A stretch of DNA of 20,351 bases from Prevotella sp. UBA6429 (GCA_002437285.1 DJOV01000120.1:268-20618), one strand, 5' to 3'. Counted from the stretch's first letter, positions 1 to 8,452 are shown. Numbers and translations: made by a program. Notes: generated by a model not told the origin, from the sequence alone.

Positions 1-815
1 TTCATGCAGAACATCGTGCCGAACGACGCCACCGGCATGGCGATGACCACCGTGTTGATGTCGTTGATGACAGCGCTCACGCCACACACGCGAAACAACG
101 CGTAGACCGCCACCGGCACCACCAGCAACCTGACGGCCGACGCCACGTAGACCTTCGCGCTACCCATGATCTGCCTCAGCGGCAACCGAGCCATCGACGA
201 GCCGATGACCATCAGGGCCGCCGGCACGGTGATGGCACCCACCATGGTCACGGGGCGCGCCACCACCTCGGGCATCCGCACGCCCACGGCCACGATGAGC
301 GCGGCGAGGAAGGCGGCGAGCATGGCGGGCGAGAAGAGCACCTTGGGGTTGAGGCGCTTGATGCTGTATTCGCCCCTGACGAGCATCACGCCGGCCGTGA
401 AGATGAAAAACGTGTTGGGCATGTTGAGCAGGGCGGCGTAGAACACCGCCTCGGGGCCGAAGATGGACGAGACGATGGGATAGCCGATGAAGCCCACGTT
501 GGCAAACATCAGCGCAAAGCCCACCATGCCCTGCTCGTCGTGGTTGCGCGTGATGAGGCGCGGCACCCAGAAACCGAAGATGAGCAGCACGAAGTAGGTG
601 AGGAATCCCACGCCCAGCAGCGGCAGGATGAGTGTGCGGTCGGGCATGCGGTCGCCCATGACCGACGACAGGATGAGGGCGGGGCAGGAGATGTCGATGA
701 CAATGGCCGACAACTTTTGGTCAAACTTGTCACCCATGTAGCCGAGCTTGCACAGCACGTAGCCCAGCATGACGATGATGAAAAGTGTCACCATCACTTG
801 GATGTTTTCTATCAT
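1..815 (-). CDS. AEC-family (auxin efflux carrier-like) membrane transporter, 3' end missing
   Basis: The reverse strand is open from an ATG at 815 to the left edge and gives 271 residues beginning MIENIQVMVTLFIIVMLGYV. The protein is very hydrophobic, with about eight recognisable membrane segments split into two halves, as in the AEC family (bacterial relatives of plant PIN carriers that export or exchange organic acids such as malate). Typical features are the N-terminal LGYVLCKLGY stretch, the unwound-helix region ALMFANVGFIGYPI near residue 105, and VPAALMVIGSSMA near 200. Family members are usually 300-320 residues, so roughly the last 40 are outside the window. The substrate cannot be read from the sequence. 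It is transcribed divergently from the nuo operon and has its own promoter-like site at 868-898. The family call is firm; the function beyond that is not. Confidence 0.85.
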   Translation of the reverse strand, partial: MIENIQVMVTLFIIVMLGYVLCKLGYMGDKFDQKLSAIVIDISCPALILSSVMGDRMPDRTLILPLLGVGFLTYFVLLIFGFWVPRLITRNHDEQGMVGFALMFANVGFIGYPIVSSIFGPEAVFYAALLNMPNTFFIFTAGVMLVRGEYSIKRLNPKVLFSPAMLAAFLAALIVAVGVRMPEVVARPVTMVGAITVPAALMVIGSSMARLPLRQIMGSAKVYVASAVRLLVVPVAVYALFRVCGVSAVINDINTVVIAMPVASFGTMFCM

Positions 816-867
816 GATAGCCTTTGTTAAGGCGGCCGCTGAGCGTTGCACCGCGGCCACCACGCTG

Positions 868-898
868 CAAAATTACGGAGAATGGACGGGGTGGCCAA
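868..898 (-). promoter_or_regulatory. Bacteroidota-type promoter for the AEC transporter gene
   Basis: Read on the minus strand, the -7 element is TAATTTTG (868-875), matching TAnnTTTG. A TTG at 896-898 lies 20 bp upstream, as expected for the -33 element. The start codon is at 815, giving an inferred leader of about 45 nt. The same pair of elements with the same spacing occurs at 20126-20156. Confidence 0.6.
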
Positions 899-1074
899 AT
901 ATCCGGGCTTGATACAAGTCAAGTAATCACCCGCCGGTCATCGTTGCCGGCGTGAGGGCTCCTTCACGGGCGGCTTGAACCGCGCCCGCAGGCCCTCCCT
1001 CTGCAGGCCATTGTGACGCAGTCGGACGAAATGGCCAATTGCAACCCCGACTTTTCAAATTTTGTGTTAAATTA

Positions 1075-1106
1075 TTGTAATGTTAGCGAAAGTTTCGTTA
1101 CCTTTG
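1075..1106 (+). promoter_or_regulatory. Promoter of the nuo operon
   Basis: A TTG at 1075-1077 and TACCTTTG at 1099-1106 are 21 bp apart and match the Bacteroidota -33/-7 consensus. Transcription would begin near 1112, leaving a leader of about 45 nt before the nuoA ATG at 1158. The surroundings are AT-rich, unlike the GC-rich hairpin cluster just upstream. Confidence 0.7.
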
Positions 1107-1157
1107 CACACGCTTAAGCACATCACACAGATTATTTAAAAATAACGTTATAGTTTT

Positions 1158-1523
1158 ATGAATTTCACTTTGTTGATTACCGTTGTACTGACGGCATTAA
1201 CCTTGGTGGGCGGCGCTTTCGTCGTGGCCAAGCTTATTGGTCCGCGCTCTTACAATCCGGTGAAAGGTGAGCCCTTCGAGTGCGGTATCCCCACACGAGG
1301 AAGCAGCTGGATGCCCATGAACGTGGGCTACTACCTGTTTGCCATCCTTTTCCTGATGTTTGACATCGAGACCGTGCTGCTCTATCCCTGGGCAGTGGCC
1401 GTCAAGCAGTATGTTACGGCAGGTGTGGGCCCCTACGCTCTGGTGAGCATCGGCTTCTTCCTGCTTGTGTTGGTATTTGGTCTGGCTTATGCCTGGAGGA
1501 AAGGAGCACTCGAATGGAAGTAA
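1158..1523 (+). CDS. nuoA: NADH-quinone oxidoreductase-like complex I, subunit NuoA
   Basis: Small membrane subunit of respiratory complex I that lies beside the quinone-binding cavity and helps couple quinone reduction to proton pumping. The 121 residues have three transmembrane helices (about 5-27, 58-80 and 92-113). The conserved loop between helices 1 and 2 reads GEPFECGIP, with Glu41-Cys42-Gly43, and helix 2 carries the family motif FDIETVLLYPWA with Asp69 and Glu71. The length is normal for NuoA. It is the first gene of the operon, about 45 nt after the predicted transcription start, and its end overlaps nuoB by 10 bases, which suggests translational coupling. Identification is secure. 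Confidence 0.97.
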   Translation: MNFTLLITVVLTALTLVGGAFVVAKLIGPRSYNPVKGEPFECGIPTRGSSWMPMNVGYYLFAILFLMFDIETVLLYPWAVAVKQYVTAGVGPYALVSIGFFLLVLVFGLAYAWRKGALEWK

Positions 1524-2278
1524 GAAAACCACACATCAAGAGCATTCCTTACGACGAGTTTAAGGACAATGAGACCCTGGAGGACATCGCGCGCGAGCTC
1601 AACGACGGCGGTGTCAATGTAGTGCTGGGCAGCCTTGACCAGGCCATCAACTGGGGACGAAGCAATTCGCTCTGGTCGCTGACCTTCGGCACCTCATGCT
1701 GCGGCATCGAGTTTATGGCCGTCGGCTGCGCCCGTTACGACTTCTCGCGCTTCGGCTTCGAGGTGACACGTAACTCGGCCCGCCAGGCCGACCTCATCAT
1801 GTGCGCCGGCACCATCACCAACAAGATGGCACCCGTCTTCAAGCGCCTCTACGACGAGATGGCCGAGCCCAAGTATGTGGTCGCTGTCGGCGGCTGCACC
1901 ATCTCGGGCGGACCGTTCAAGAAGAGCTACAGCGTGGTGCGCGGCATCGACGAGATCGTGCCCGTCGACGTCTATGTGCCCGGTTGCCCACCGCGCCCGG
2001 AGGCCATCCTCTACGGCATGATGCAGCTGCAGCGCAAGGTGAAAGTCGAGAAGTTCTTCGGCGGAGCCAACCACAAGATGACGCGCGACGAGAAGGAGAC
2101 CAGCATGAGCCTCGGCGGACTGCACGGCCTCTCCAACGAGAACTTCTCAGGTGCCAAGATCGGCAACAAGGAGCCCATCATCGTCAAGGAGTCGCCCAAC
2201 AAGGAGACCGTCGCCGAACTCGGACGTCAGCTCGACGAGCTTGCCAAGGAAGGTGAACAATATAAGGTTAATAAATAA
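1514..2278 (+). CDS. nuoB: Complex I subunit NuoB (N2 iron-sulfur cluster subunit)
   Basis: Peripheral subunit that holds the terminal [4Fe-4S] cluster N2 and passes electrons to quinone. The four cluster ligands are visible: the adjacent pair Cys62-Cys63 in TFGTSCCGIEF, Cys128 in AVGGCTISGG and Cys158 in VPGCPPRPEA. The core (about 45-180) is very typical, including RQADLIMCAGTITNKMAP and YSVVRGIDEIVPVDVY. After the core comes a charged tail of about 70 residues (185-254), rich in Lys and Glu, with no motif I recognise; E. coli NuoB has a shorter, different tail. The start at 1514 lies inside the end of nuoA. The next gene starts 14 bases after the stop. Confidence 0.97.
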   Translation: MEVRKPHIKSIPYDEFKDNETLEDIARELNDGGVNVVLGSLDQAINWGRSNSLWSLTFGTSCCGIEFMAVGCARYDFSRFGFEVTRNSARQADLIMCAGTITNKMAPVFKRLYDEMAEPKYVVAVGGCTISGGPFKKSYSVVRGIDEIVPVDVYVPGCPPRPEAILYGMMQLQRKVKVEKFFGGANHKMTRDEKETSMSLGGLHGLSNENFSGAKIGNKEPIIVKESPNKETVAELGRQLDELAKEGEQYKVNK

Positions 2279-2292
2279 ATAAGGTATAAGAA

Positions 2293-3867
2293 ATGAAACT
2301 GGAAAATAAAGAATTCGGCTTTGACAACTTCCTCGCAGAAATGAAGAAGTTGAAGACAGAGAAGCATTTCGACTACCTTGTCACCATCATCGGCGAGGAC
2401 TTCGGACCCGAAGAGGGCCTCGGATGCATCTACATCCTCGAGAACACCCGGACACACGAGCGCGTCAGCGTCAAGCAGCTGGCCAAGCAGGTAGGCGACG
2501 ACTATGTCGTGCCGTCGGTCTACCACGTATGGGCATCGTCGGACCTGATGGAGCGCGAGGTCTACGACTTCCTCGGCGTGAAGTTCCTCGGGCATCCCGA
2601 CATGCGCCGCCTCTTCCTCCGCAACGACTTCGAGGGCTGGCCGCTCCGCAAGGACTTCGACATGAGCCCCGAGAAGAACCAGTTCCCCATGACCGACGAG
2701 CCTGAGAGCGACTGGACATCGGAGTGGAACCTCAACCAGGAGGGCGAGCTCGTGGAGACCAAGCACCGCCTCTTCGACGAGGACGACTTCGTCATCAACT
2801 TCGGCCCCAACCACCCGTCCACCCACGGTGTGCTCCGCCTGCAGACGGTCGTCGACGGCGAGACCATCAAGCATATCTATCCCCACCTCGGATACATACA
2901 CCGCGGCATGGAGAAGATGATGGAGAGCATGACCTATCCGCAGACGCTGGCCTTCACCGACCGTCTCAACTACCTCTGCGCCATGCACCACCGCCACGCC
3001 CTCGTGAGCGTCATCGAGGAGGCCATGGGCGTAGAGCTCAGCGACCGCATACAGTACATCCGTACCATCATGGACGAGCTGCAGCGCATCGACAACCACC
3101 TGCTCTTCCTCGGCACCTGCGCACAGGACCTCTCGGCCCTCACCGCATTCCTCTACTGCATGCGCGACCGTGAGCACTTGCTCAACGTCATGGAGGAGAC
3201 CACCGGCGGACGACTCATCCAGAACTATTACCGCATCGGCGGACTGCAGGCCGACATCGACCCGCACTTCGTGGAGAACACCAAGACGTTCTGCAAGTAC
3301 ATGCGCCCCATGGTGCAGGAGTATCTCGACGTCTTCGGCGACAATGTCATCACGCACAAGCGTCTTGAGGGCGTCGGCTACATGAACCTCGCCGACTGTG
3401 TGGACTATGGCGTGACAGGACCTGCCGGACGAGCCGCTGGCTGGCACAACGACGTGCGCAAGAACCATCCGTATGCCATGTACGACAAGGTCAACTGGCA
3501 GGAGATCACCGGCACCGGCGCCGACTCGATGGAGCGCTACATGATCCACATCCGTGAGATCTACCAGAGCCTCGACATCATCGAGCAGCTCATCGACAAC
3601 ATCCCGGAGGGCGAGTTCTACATCAAGCAGAAGCCCATCATCAAGGTTCCGGAGGGACAGTGGTACACCAGTGTCGAGGGCGGAGCCGGCGAGTTTGGCG
3701 TCTACCTCGACAGCCGCGGCGACAAGAGCCCCTACCGCCTGAAGATGCGCCCCATGGGCCTCACCTTCGCCGGAGCTTTCGACAAGATGCTCCGCGGGCA
3801 GAAGGTGGCCGACCTCATCGCCACCGGTGCCTCGATCGACTTCGTCATCCCTGACCTCGACCGCTAA
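2293..3867 (+). CDS. nuoCD: Complex I fused subunit NuoCD
   Basis: Fusion of the 30-kDa (NuoC) and 49-kDa (NuoD) subunits of the connecting module. NuoC covers about residues 25-125 and shows EREVYDFLGVKFLGHPDMRR (87-106) followed by LRKDF. NuoD covers about 167-524, opening with INFGPNHPSTHGVLRLQ (168-184) and ending GASIDFVIPDLDR. His174 and His178 in the HPSTHG loop and Tyr227 in DRLNYL fall where family members have the quinone-headgroup residues (homology inference). NuoD is related to the large subunit of [NiFe] hydrogenases but has lost the metal-binding cysteines. At 524 residues the fusion is shorter than the roughly 600-residue E. coli NuoCD, mainly because the NuoC part is small. 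It lies 43 bases before nuoH. Confidence 0.96.
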   Translation: MKLENKEFGFDNFLAEMKKLKTEKHFDYLVTIIGEDFGPEEGLGCIYILENTRTHERVSVKQLAKQVGDDYVVPSVYHVWASSDLMEREVYDFLGVKFLGHPDMRRLFLRNDFEGWPLRKDFDMSPEKNQFPMTDEPESDWTSEWNLNQEGELVETKHRLFDEDDFVINFGPNHPSTHGVLRLQTVVDGETIKHIYPHLGYIHRGMEKMMESMTYPQTLAFTDRLNYLCAMHHRHALVSVIEEAMGVELSDRIQYIRTIMDELQRIDNHLLFLGTCAQDLSALTAFLYCMRDREHLLNVMEETTGGRLIQNYYRIGGLQADIDPHFVENTKTFCKYMRPMVQEYLDVFGDNVITHKRLEGVGYMNLADCVDYGVTGPAGRAAGWHNDVRKNHPYAMYDKVNWQEITGTGADSMERYMIHIREIYQSLDIIEQLIDNIPEGEFYIKQKPIIKVPEGQWYTSVEGGAGEFGVYLDSRGDKSPYRLKMRPMGLTFAGAFDKMLRGQKVADLIATGASIDFVIPDLDR

Positions 3868-3910
3868 TTATTATATAAGGTAATCAAGTAAACACAAAAC
3901 ATTCGCACAA

Positions 3911-4996
3911 ATGTTTGACTTCAAAATAGTTACAACATGGTTTGACAACCTTCTCCGACAAACCCTCGGGCTCGGCGATTTTTGGTCAATCCTTATTGAA
4001 TGTGTCCTCGTCGGCGTGATCGTCCTGACCATCTACGCCCTCATCGCCATGTTCATGATATTCTTCGAGCGTAAGGTCTGCGCCTGGTTCCAGTGCCGCC
4101 TTGGCCCGATGCGTGTGGGCCCCTGGGGCATCTTCCAGGTGATGGCCGACGTGCTGAAGATGCTCATCAAGGAGATCTTCGGTGTCGACCGCTCCGACAA
4201 GTTCCTCTATGCGCTCGCCCCCTGCCTCACCATCCTGGCCAGCGTAGGCACATTCGCCTTCCTGCCCTGGAACAAGGGTGCGCAGGTGCTCGACTTCAAC
4301 GTGGGCGTGTTCATGGTCACGGCCATCAGCTCCATCGGCGTGCTGGGTGTCATCCTCTCGGGATGGGGCTCCAACAACAAGTACTCGGTGGTGTCGGCCA
4401 TGCGTGGCGCCGTGCAGATGATCTCCTATGAGATGTCGCTCGGACTCTGCATGGTCACGGCCGTCGTGCTCTGCGGCACCATGCAGCTCAGCGGCATCGT
4501 CGAGGCACAGACCGGTCCTTGGAAGTGGGCCATCGTGCAGGGGCACATCCCTGCCATCGTGGCCTTCTGCGTGTTCCTCATCGCAGGCAACGCCGAGGCC
4601 AACCGTGGCCCGTTCGACTTGGCTGAGGCTGAGAGCGAGCTCACCGCCGGTTACCACACCGAGTACAGTGGCATGGGCTTCGGCTACTTCTACCTCGCCG
4701 AGTACCTCAACCTCGTCGTCATCTCAGGTCTGGCCTCTGCCATCTTCCTCGGCGGCTGGGCTCCGCTCAACATCGGCATCGGCGGCTTCGACGCGGTGAT
4801 GAACGCCATCCCCGGATTCGTCTGGTTCATCGGCAAGACGCTGCTCGTCATCTGGATTCTCATGTGGGTGCGCTGGACATTCCCCCGTCTCCGCATCGAC
4901 CACATCCTCGTGCTCGAGTGGAAGTACCTCATGCCGCTCATGCTCATCACGCTCGTCGTCATGACGGCTTGCGTGGCCCTGGGCCTGACGCTTTAA
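3911..4996 (+). CDS. nuoH: Complex I membrane subunit NuoH
   Basis: Membrane subunit that joins the hydrophilic and membrane arms and forms much of the quinone channel. The 361-residue protein has eight or nine predicted membrane helices. Diagnostic motifs are ERKVCAWFQCRLGPMRVGPW (53-72) and the NRGPFDLAEAESEL stretch (231-244) followed by TAGYHTEYSG (245-254), which forms the acidic loop facing the quinone cavity. YLAEYLNLVV follows at 261-270. Length and order of motifs are normal. It sits between nuoCD and nuoI, with 43 bases on each side, the same order as in other nuo operons. Confidence 0.96.
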   Translation: MFDFKIVTTWFDNLLRQTLGLGDFWSILIECVLVGVIVLTIYALIAMFMIFFERKVCAWFQCRLGPMRVGPWGIFQVMADVLKMLIKEIFGVDRSDKFLYALAPCLTILASVGTFAFLPWNKGAQVLDFNVGVFMVTAISSIGVLGVILSGWGSNNKYSVVSAMRGAVQMISYEMSLGLCMVTAVVLCGTMQLSGIVEAQTGPWKWAIVQGHIPAIVAFCVFLIAGNAEANRGPFDLAEAESELTAGYHTEYSGMGFGYFYLAEYLNLVVISGLASAIFLGGWAPLNIGIGGFDAVMNAIPGFVWFIGKTLLVIWILMWVRWTFPRLRIDHILVLEWKYLMPLMLITLVVMTACVALGLTL

Positions 4997-5039
4997 CACA
5001 TTCATGGATCATTAACGTAAACAAAAACAATCATCAAAT

Positions 5040-5606
5040 ATGTCTGAATCATATTTTGGCGGTATCAAGGACGCTGTCAAGACATTGGCTACCGGCCTGA
5101 AGGTGACCATGAAGGAATACTTCACGCCGAAGTCGACCGAGCAGTATCCCGAGAACCGCAAGACCACGTTGCACGTGAGCCCTCGCCACCGCGGACGTCT
5201 TGTCTTCAGCCGTGTCGAGAGCCTCGACGACCCCCAGGCCGTGAAGCGCGGACTGAAGGTGGGCGACTACAAGTGCACCGCATGCACTCTCTGCGAGAAG
5301 GCCTGCCCCAACGGCACCATCAAGATCACTTCGCACATGGAGACCGACGAGGAGACGGGCAAGAAACGCAAGGTGCTCGACGACTACCAGTATGACCTGG
5401 GCGACTGCATGTTCTGCCAGCTCTGCGTCAACGCTTGTAACTTCGGTGCCATACATTTCACCAACGACTTCGAGAACGCGGTCTTCGACCGTTCCAAGCT
5501 CGTGCTCCATCTCGACAAGGAGGTCTACAAGGGCGGATCGCTGCCCAACCTCATCGACGGAGGCGCACCGCTCACCATCGGAGAGTTTAACACTAAAACC
5601 AAGTAA
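5040..5606 (+). CDS. nuoI: Complex I subunit NuoI (two [4Fe-4S] clusters, N6a/N6b)
   Basis: Ferredoxin-like peripheral subunit that carries electrons toward cluster N2 in NuoB. Two classic CxxCxxCxxxC motifs are present: Cys79, 82, 85 and 89 in CTACTLCEKACP, and Cys123, 126, 129 and 133 in CMFCQLCVNAC. The linker between them contains a charged insert (about 100-115, ETDEETGKKRKV) that is longer than in many NuoI proteins. The N-terminal 50 residues form the amphipathic region that packs against the membrane arm. With NuoE, NuoF and NuoG missing from the operon, NuoI would be the outermost iron-sulfur protein and the likely entry point for electrons (inference). nuoJ starts 6 bases after its stop. 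Confidence 0.96.
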   Translation: MSESYFGGIKDAVKTLATGLKVTMKEYFTPKSTEQYPENRKTTLHVSPRHRGRLVFSRVESLDDPQAVKRGLKVGDYKCTACTLCEKACPNGTIKITSHMETDEETGKKRKVLDDYQYDLGDCMFCQLCVNACNFGAIHFTNDFENAVFDRSKLVLHLDKEVYKGGSLPNLIDGGAPLTIGEFNTKTK

Positions 5607-5612
5607 ACGACT

Positions 5613-6143
5613 ATGGCAAGTTTAGCGCATATCATTATTTTCACCATCTTAGCCGTAGTCATCCTTGGCTCAGCTATCCTGTCGGTGATGACCAAGAGCA
5701 TCATGCGGGCAGCTACCTTCTTGCTGTTCGTGCTCTTCGCGATCGCTGGCGTTTATTTCATGTTGGGTTACACCTACCTCGGAGCAGCGCAGATCTCTGT
5801 CTACGCCGGTGGCATCACGGTGCTCTATGTCTTCGCCATCCAACTGGTGAGCAAGCGCACCCTGCAGGGCCTCACCGAGCGCCTCAAGGGCTCACGCCTC
5901 GTCAGCGGAGCACTCATCACGCTGGTCGGACTGGTGCTCGTGGGCCTCGTGCTGCTCAAGAACCAGTTTGTCGAGCAGGCCGTCGCGGGTCCCATCACCG
6001 AGTATGACATGAGCCAGGTGGCACACGCCATCGTAGGCTCGGGCAAGTATCAGTATGTTCTGCCGTTTGAGTTCATTTCAGTCTTCCTGCTGGCATGCAT
6101 CATCGGCGGTGTGTTAATCGCAAGAAAGGAGGACAAGAAATGA
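5613..6143 (+). CDS. nuoJ: Complex I membrane subunit NuoJ
   Basis: Membrane subunit of 176 residues with five predicted helices (about 5-25, 33-53, 58-79, 98-116 and 150-170). The characteristic third helix contains the motif QISVYAGGITVLYVFAIQLV (60-79), corresponding to the conserved VYVGAIMVLF segment that includes a helix break involved in coupling. The protein ends in a short basic tail, RKEDKK. The stop codon overlaps the nuoK start in an ATGA, so the two are probably translated together. Length and position in the operon fit NuoJ well. Confidence 0.94.
   Translation: MASLAHIIIFTILAVVILGSAILSVMTKSIMRAATFLLFVLFAIAGVYFMLGYTYLGAAQISVYAGGITVLYVFAIQLVSKRTLQGLTERLKGSRLVSGALITLVGLVLVGLVLLKNQFVEQAVAGPITEYDMSQVAHAIVGSGKYQYVLPFEFISVFLLACIIGGVLIARKEDKK
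6125..6132 (+). promoter_or_regulatory. Strong Shine-Dalgarno site that fixes the nuoK start
   Basis: AAAGGAGG ends 7 bases before the ATG at 6140. Such a complete site is unusual in this window, where most genes lack one, and it supports the start at 6140 rather than the in-frame ATG at 6095 that lies inside nuoJ. Confidence 0.7.
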
Positions 6144-6448
6144 TTCCTGTAGAGTGTTATCTGGTGCTCAGCACCCTGTTGTTCTTTATCGGTGTCTTTG
6201 GCTTCGTCACGCGCCGTAACCTTGTGGCCATGCTGATCTCCATCGAGCTGGTGCTCAACTCCGTGGACCTCAACTTCGCCGTGTTCAACCGCATCCTCTT
6301 CCCAGGACAGCTCGAAGGCATGTTCTTCACACTGTTCTCCATCGGAGTGGCTGCCGCTGAGACGGCTGTGGCGTTGGCCATCATCATTAACGTTTACCGC
6401 AACTATCACAGTGACCAGGTGAACAGTATTGAAAACATGAAATTCTAA
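6140..6448 (+). CDS. nuoK: Complex I membrane subunit NuoK
   Basis: Small three-helix membrane subunit (102 residues) related to MrpC of multisubunit antiporters; it carries two buried glutamates on the proton path. These are visible as Glu36 in MLISIELVLNSV and Glu74 in AAAETAVALAI. The reading frame extends upstream to an ATG at 6095, but the start at 6140 is chosen because it gives the normal NuoK length, overlaps the nuoJ stop as ATGA, and follows a strong ribosome-binding site. nuoL begins 8 bases after the stop. Confidence 0.95.
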   Translation: MIPVECYLVLSTLLFFIGVFGFVTRRNLVAMLISIELVLNSVDLNFAVFNRILFPGQLEGMFFTLFSIGVAAAETAVALAIIINVYRNYHSDQVNSIENMKF

Positions 6449-6456
6449 ATTGCACA

Positions 6457-8418
6457 ATGGAACAGTATAGTTATTCATTTTTGATACTTCTTCTCCCGTT
6501 CTTGAGCTTCCTGGTCTTGGGATTGCTCGGCATGAAGATGAAGAAGCCCGTGGCGGGTGCCATTGGCACGGCTGTGCTGGGTGTGCTGTGGTGCCTGAGC
6601 CTTTACACGGCTTATACCTATTTCTTCGCGAATGGGCGTGGCGCCGACGGCCTCTTCCCCACGGTCACGGTGTTCAACTTCACCTGGATGAAGTTTACCG
6701 AGCTGCTGACATTCAACGTCGGCTTCCGCCTCACGCCCATGAGCGTGATGATGCTCATCGTCATCACCACGGTCTCATTCATGGTGCACATCTATTCGTT
6801 CGGATACATGGCCGAGCGCGACGAGAACTACAAGAAGGAGGGCTATGAGAAGGGATTCCAGCGTTTCTACGCTTACCTGAGCCTCTTCACCATGTCCATG
6901 CTCGGACTGGTGGTCGCCACCAACATCTTCCAGATGTATCTCTTCTGGGAGCTGGTGGGCGTCTGCTCTTACCTGCTCATCGGCTTCTACTACCCGAAGC
7001 ATGCCGCCGTGCACGCTTCCAAGAAGGCCTTCATCGTGACGCGTTTCGCCGACTTGTTCTTCCTCATCGGTATCCTGTTCTACAGCTACTATGTGGGGAC
7101 GTTCAACTTCGACCTGTCGGCCGATCCCACGCTGGTCACCAAGTTGCCGGGGGCTGCCGTGTTCTTGCCCATGTCGCTCTTCCTGATGTTCATCGGAGGT
7201 GCCGGTAAGTCGGCCATGTTCCCCTTGCACATCTGGTTGCCCGACGCCATGGAGGGTCCGACACCTGTGTCGGCTCTCATCCACGCTGCCACCATGGTCG
7301 TGGCCGGTGTCTACCAGGTGGCTGCGCTGATGCCCATCTGGGTGGCTTATGCACCGAACACGCTCCATTACATTGCTTACATTGCCGCCTTCACGGCGTT
7401 CTACGCTGCCGCTGTGGCTTGCTGCCAGCGCGACATCAAGCGTGGCCTGGCCTTCTCGACCATCTCGCAGATCGCCTACATGCTCACCGCCCTGGGTGTG
7501 GTGACGGCCATGGAGGGAGAGGGAAGCGTCGGCTACATGGCTTCGTTGTTCCACTTGTTCACACACGCCATGTTCAAGGCCTTGCTCTTCCTTTGCTCGG
7601 GTGCCATCATTGTCATCATCGGCTCCAACTTCAAGGAGTACATGGGGGGCTTGCACAAGTACATGCCCGTCACGAACATCTGCTTCCTCATCGGCACGAT
7701 TGCCATCAGCGGCTTCTGGCCCTTGGCCGGCTTCTTCTCCAAGGACGAGATCGTGGACGCTTGCTTCCACTTCTCTCCCTGTCTGGGATGGTTCATGACC
7801 TTGGTCAGCGGCATGACGGCTTTCTATATGTTCCGACTTTATTATGTCATCTTCTGGGGCAACAGCTACTATGAGCAGGATCCCGACCATCGCCGCAAGC
7901 CGGCTGAGGTGCCCTTCGTGATGTGGGGCCCGCTGGTCTTCCTGTCCATCATCAGCATCGTTGCCGGTTGGATTCCTTTCGGGCACTTCATCTCGCTGGA
8001 TGGTCACGCCGAGGAGATCGCCCTCCAGCACTTCCAGTTTGGCACCACCGCTTGGTGCTCGTTGGCTGTCGCTTGCATCGGCTTCGCGCTGGCTACCTTC
8101 ATGTATGCGCCCAAGCACAACCCGCTGCCCGACAAGCTTGCCAAGGCCATGCCCGGCTTGCACAAGGCTGCCCTCAATCGTTTCTACATTGATGACGCTT
8201 GGCAGTTCTTCACACACAAGATTGTCTTCGGTTGCTTCTCTGTGCCTATCGCCTGGTTTGACCGTCATGTCATCGATGGCATGTTCAACTTCTCGGCGTG
8301 GGCCACGCAGGAAGGCGGCGAGGCCATCCGTCCCTGGCAGAGTGGCGATGTGCGCCAGTATGCTGTCTGGTTCCTCACCGGCTCGGTGGCATTGACGCTG
8401 ATCTTGCTGTGCATTTAA
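6457..8418 (+). CDS. nuoL: Complex I proton-pumping subunit NuoL
   Basis: Largest antiporter-like subunit, at the far end of the membrane arm, with a long lateral helix. The 653 residues include the key charged residues of the proton channel: Glu165 in LFWELVGVCSYLL (helix 5), Lys251 in GGAGKSAMFPLHIWLPDAM (helix 7) and the KDEI pair (Lys-Asp) in FFSKDEIVDA (helix 12). The helix-8 histidine is present in VSALIHAATM. The C-terminal 150 residues contain the extended amphipathic helix and final membrane anchor. The length is normal. It lies 34 bases before nuoM. Codons in nuoL, nuoM and nuoN use T at the third position more often than nuoB to nuoI do. Confidence 0.96.
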   Translation: MEQYSYSFLILLLPFLSFLVLGLLGMKMKKPVAGAIGTAVLGVLWCLSLYTAYTYFFANGRGADGLFPTVTVFNFTWMKFTELLTFNVGFRLTPMSVMMLIVITTVSFMVHIYSFGYMAERDENYKKEGYEKGFQRFYAYLSLFTMSMLGLVVATNIFQMYLFWELVGVCSYLLIGFYYPKHAAVHASKKAFIVTRFADLFFLIGILFYSYYVGTFNFDLSADPTLVTKLPGAAVFLPMSLFLMFIGGAGKSAMFPLHIWLPDAMEGPTPVSALIHAATMVVAGVYQVAALMPIWVAYAPNTLHYIAYIAAFTAFYAAAVACCQRDIKRGLAFSTISQIAYMLTALGVVTAMEGEGSVGYMASLFHLFTHAMFKALLFLCSGAIIVIIGSNFKEYMGGLHKYMPVTNICFLIGTIAISGFWPLAGFFSKDEIVDACFHFSPCLGWFMTLVSGMTAFYMFRLYYVIFWGNSYYEQDPDHRRKPAEVPFVMWGPLVFLSIISIVAGWIPFGHFISLDGHAEEIALQHFQFGTTAWCSLAVACIGFALATFMYAPKHNPLPDKLAKAMPGLHKAALNRFYIDDAWQFFTHKIVFGCFSVPIAWFDRHVIDGMFNFSAWATQEGGEAIRPWQSGDVRQYAVWFLTGSVALTLILLCI

Positions 8419-8452
8419 ATCAAACATCCCAACACCAAACAACTAAAAGAAA

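Larger units (their letters stand above)
816..1157. other. Divergent intergenic region with GC-rich hairpin cluster (930-1036)
   Basis: This 342-base stretch has no convincing coding sequence. Its outer parts hold the two divergent promoters. Between them is a GC-rich segment with four inverted repeats in about 105 bases: CGCCGG/CCGGCG (932-937 with 947-952), CGTGA/TCACG (951-955 with 964-968), GGGCG/CGCCC (968-972 with 983-987) and GGCCATT/AATGGCC (1006-1012 with 1030-1036). GCAGGCC also occurs twice as a direct repeat (989-995 and 1003-1009). The nuoA leader carries a perfect 10-base palindrome, ATAACGTTAT (1142-1151). The segment could be an unannotated structured RNA, a degraded small repeat element or a regulator-binding region; I recognise no known family. 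Confidence 0.4.

Noticed and set aside
166..830. Plus-strand frames (166-441 and 540-830) opposite the AEC transporter
   Set aside because: The minus strand is continuously open and encodes a clear AEC membrane protein across the region.
2227..3549. A 440-codon open frame antisense to nuoCD
   Set aside because: NuoCD is unambiguous in this region; the reverse translation is low-complexity Val/Leu/Glu/His.
6095..6139. Earlier in-frame ATG for nuoK
   Set aside because: It lies inside nuoJ and adds 15 polar residues to a subunit of fixed length; the ATG at 6140 has a strong ribosome-binding site.
6775..8442. A 555-codon open frame antisense to nuoL
   Set aside because: It mirrors a secure membrane protein gene; its translation is full of His, Glu, Asp and Gly, as expected from reading hydrophobic GC-rich codons backwards. 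No domain is seen.
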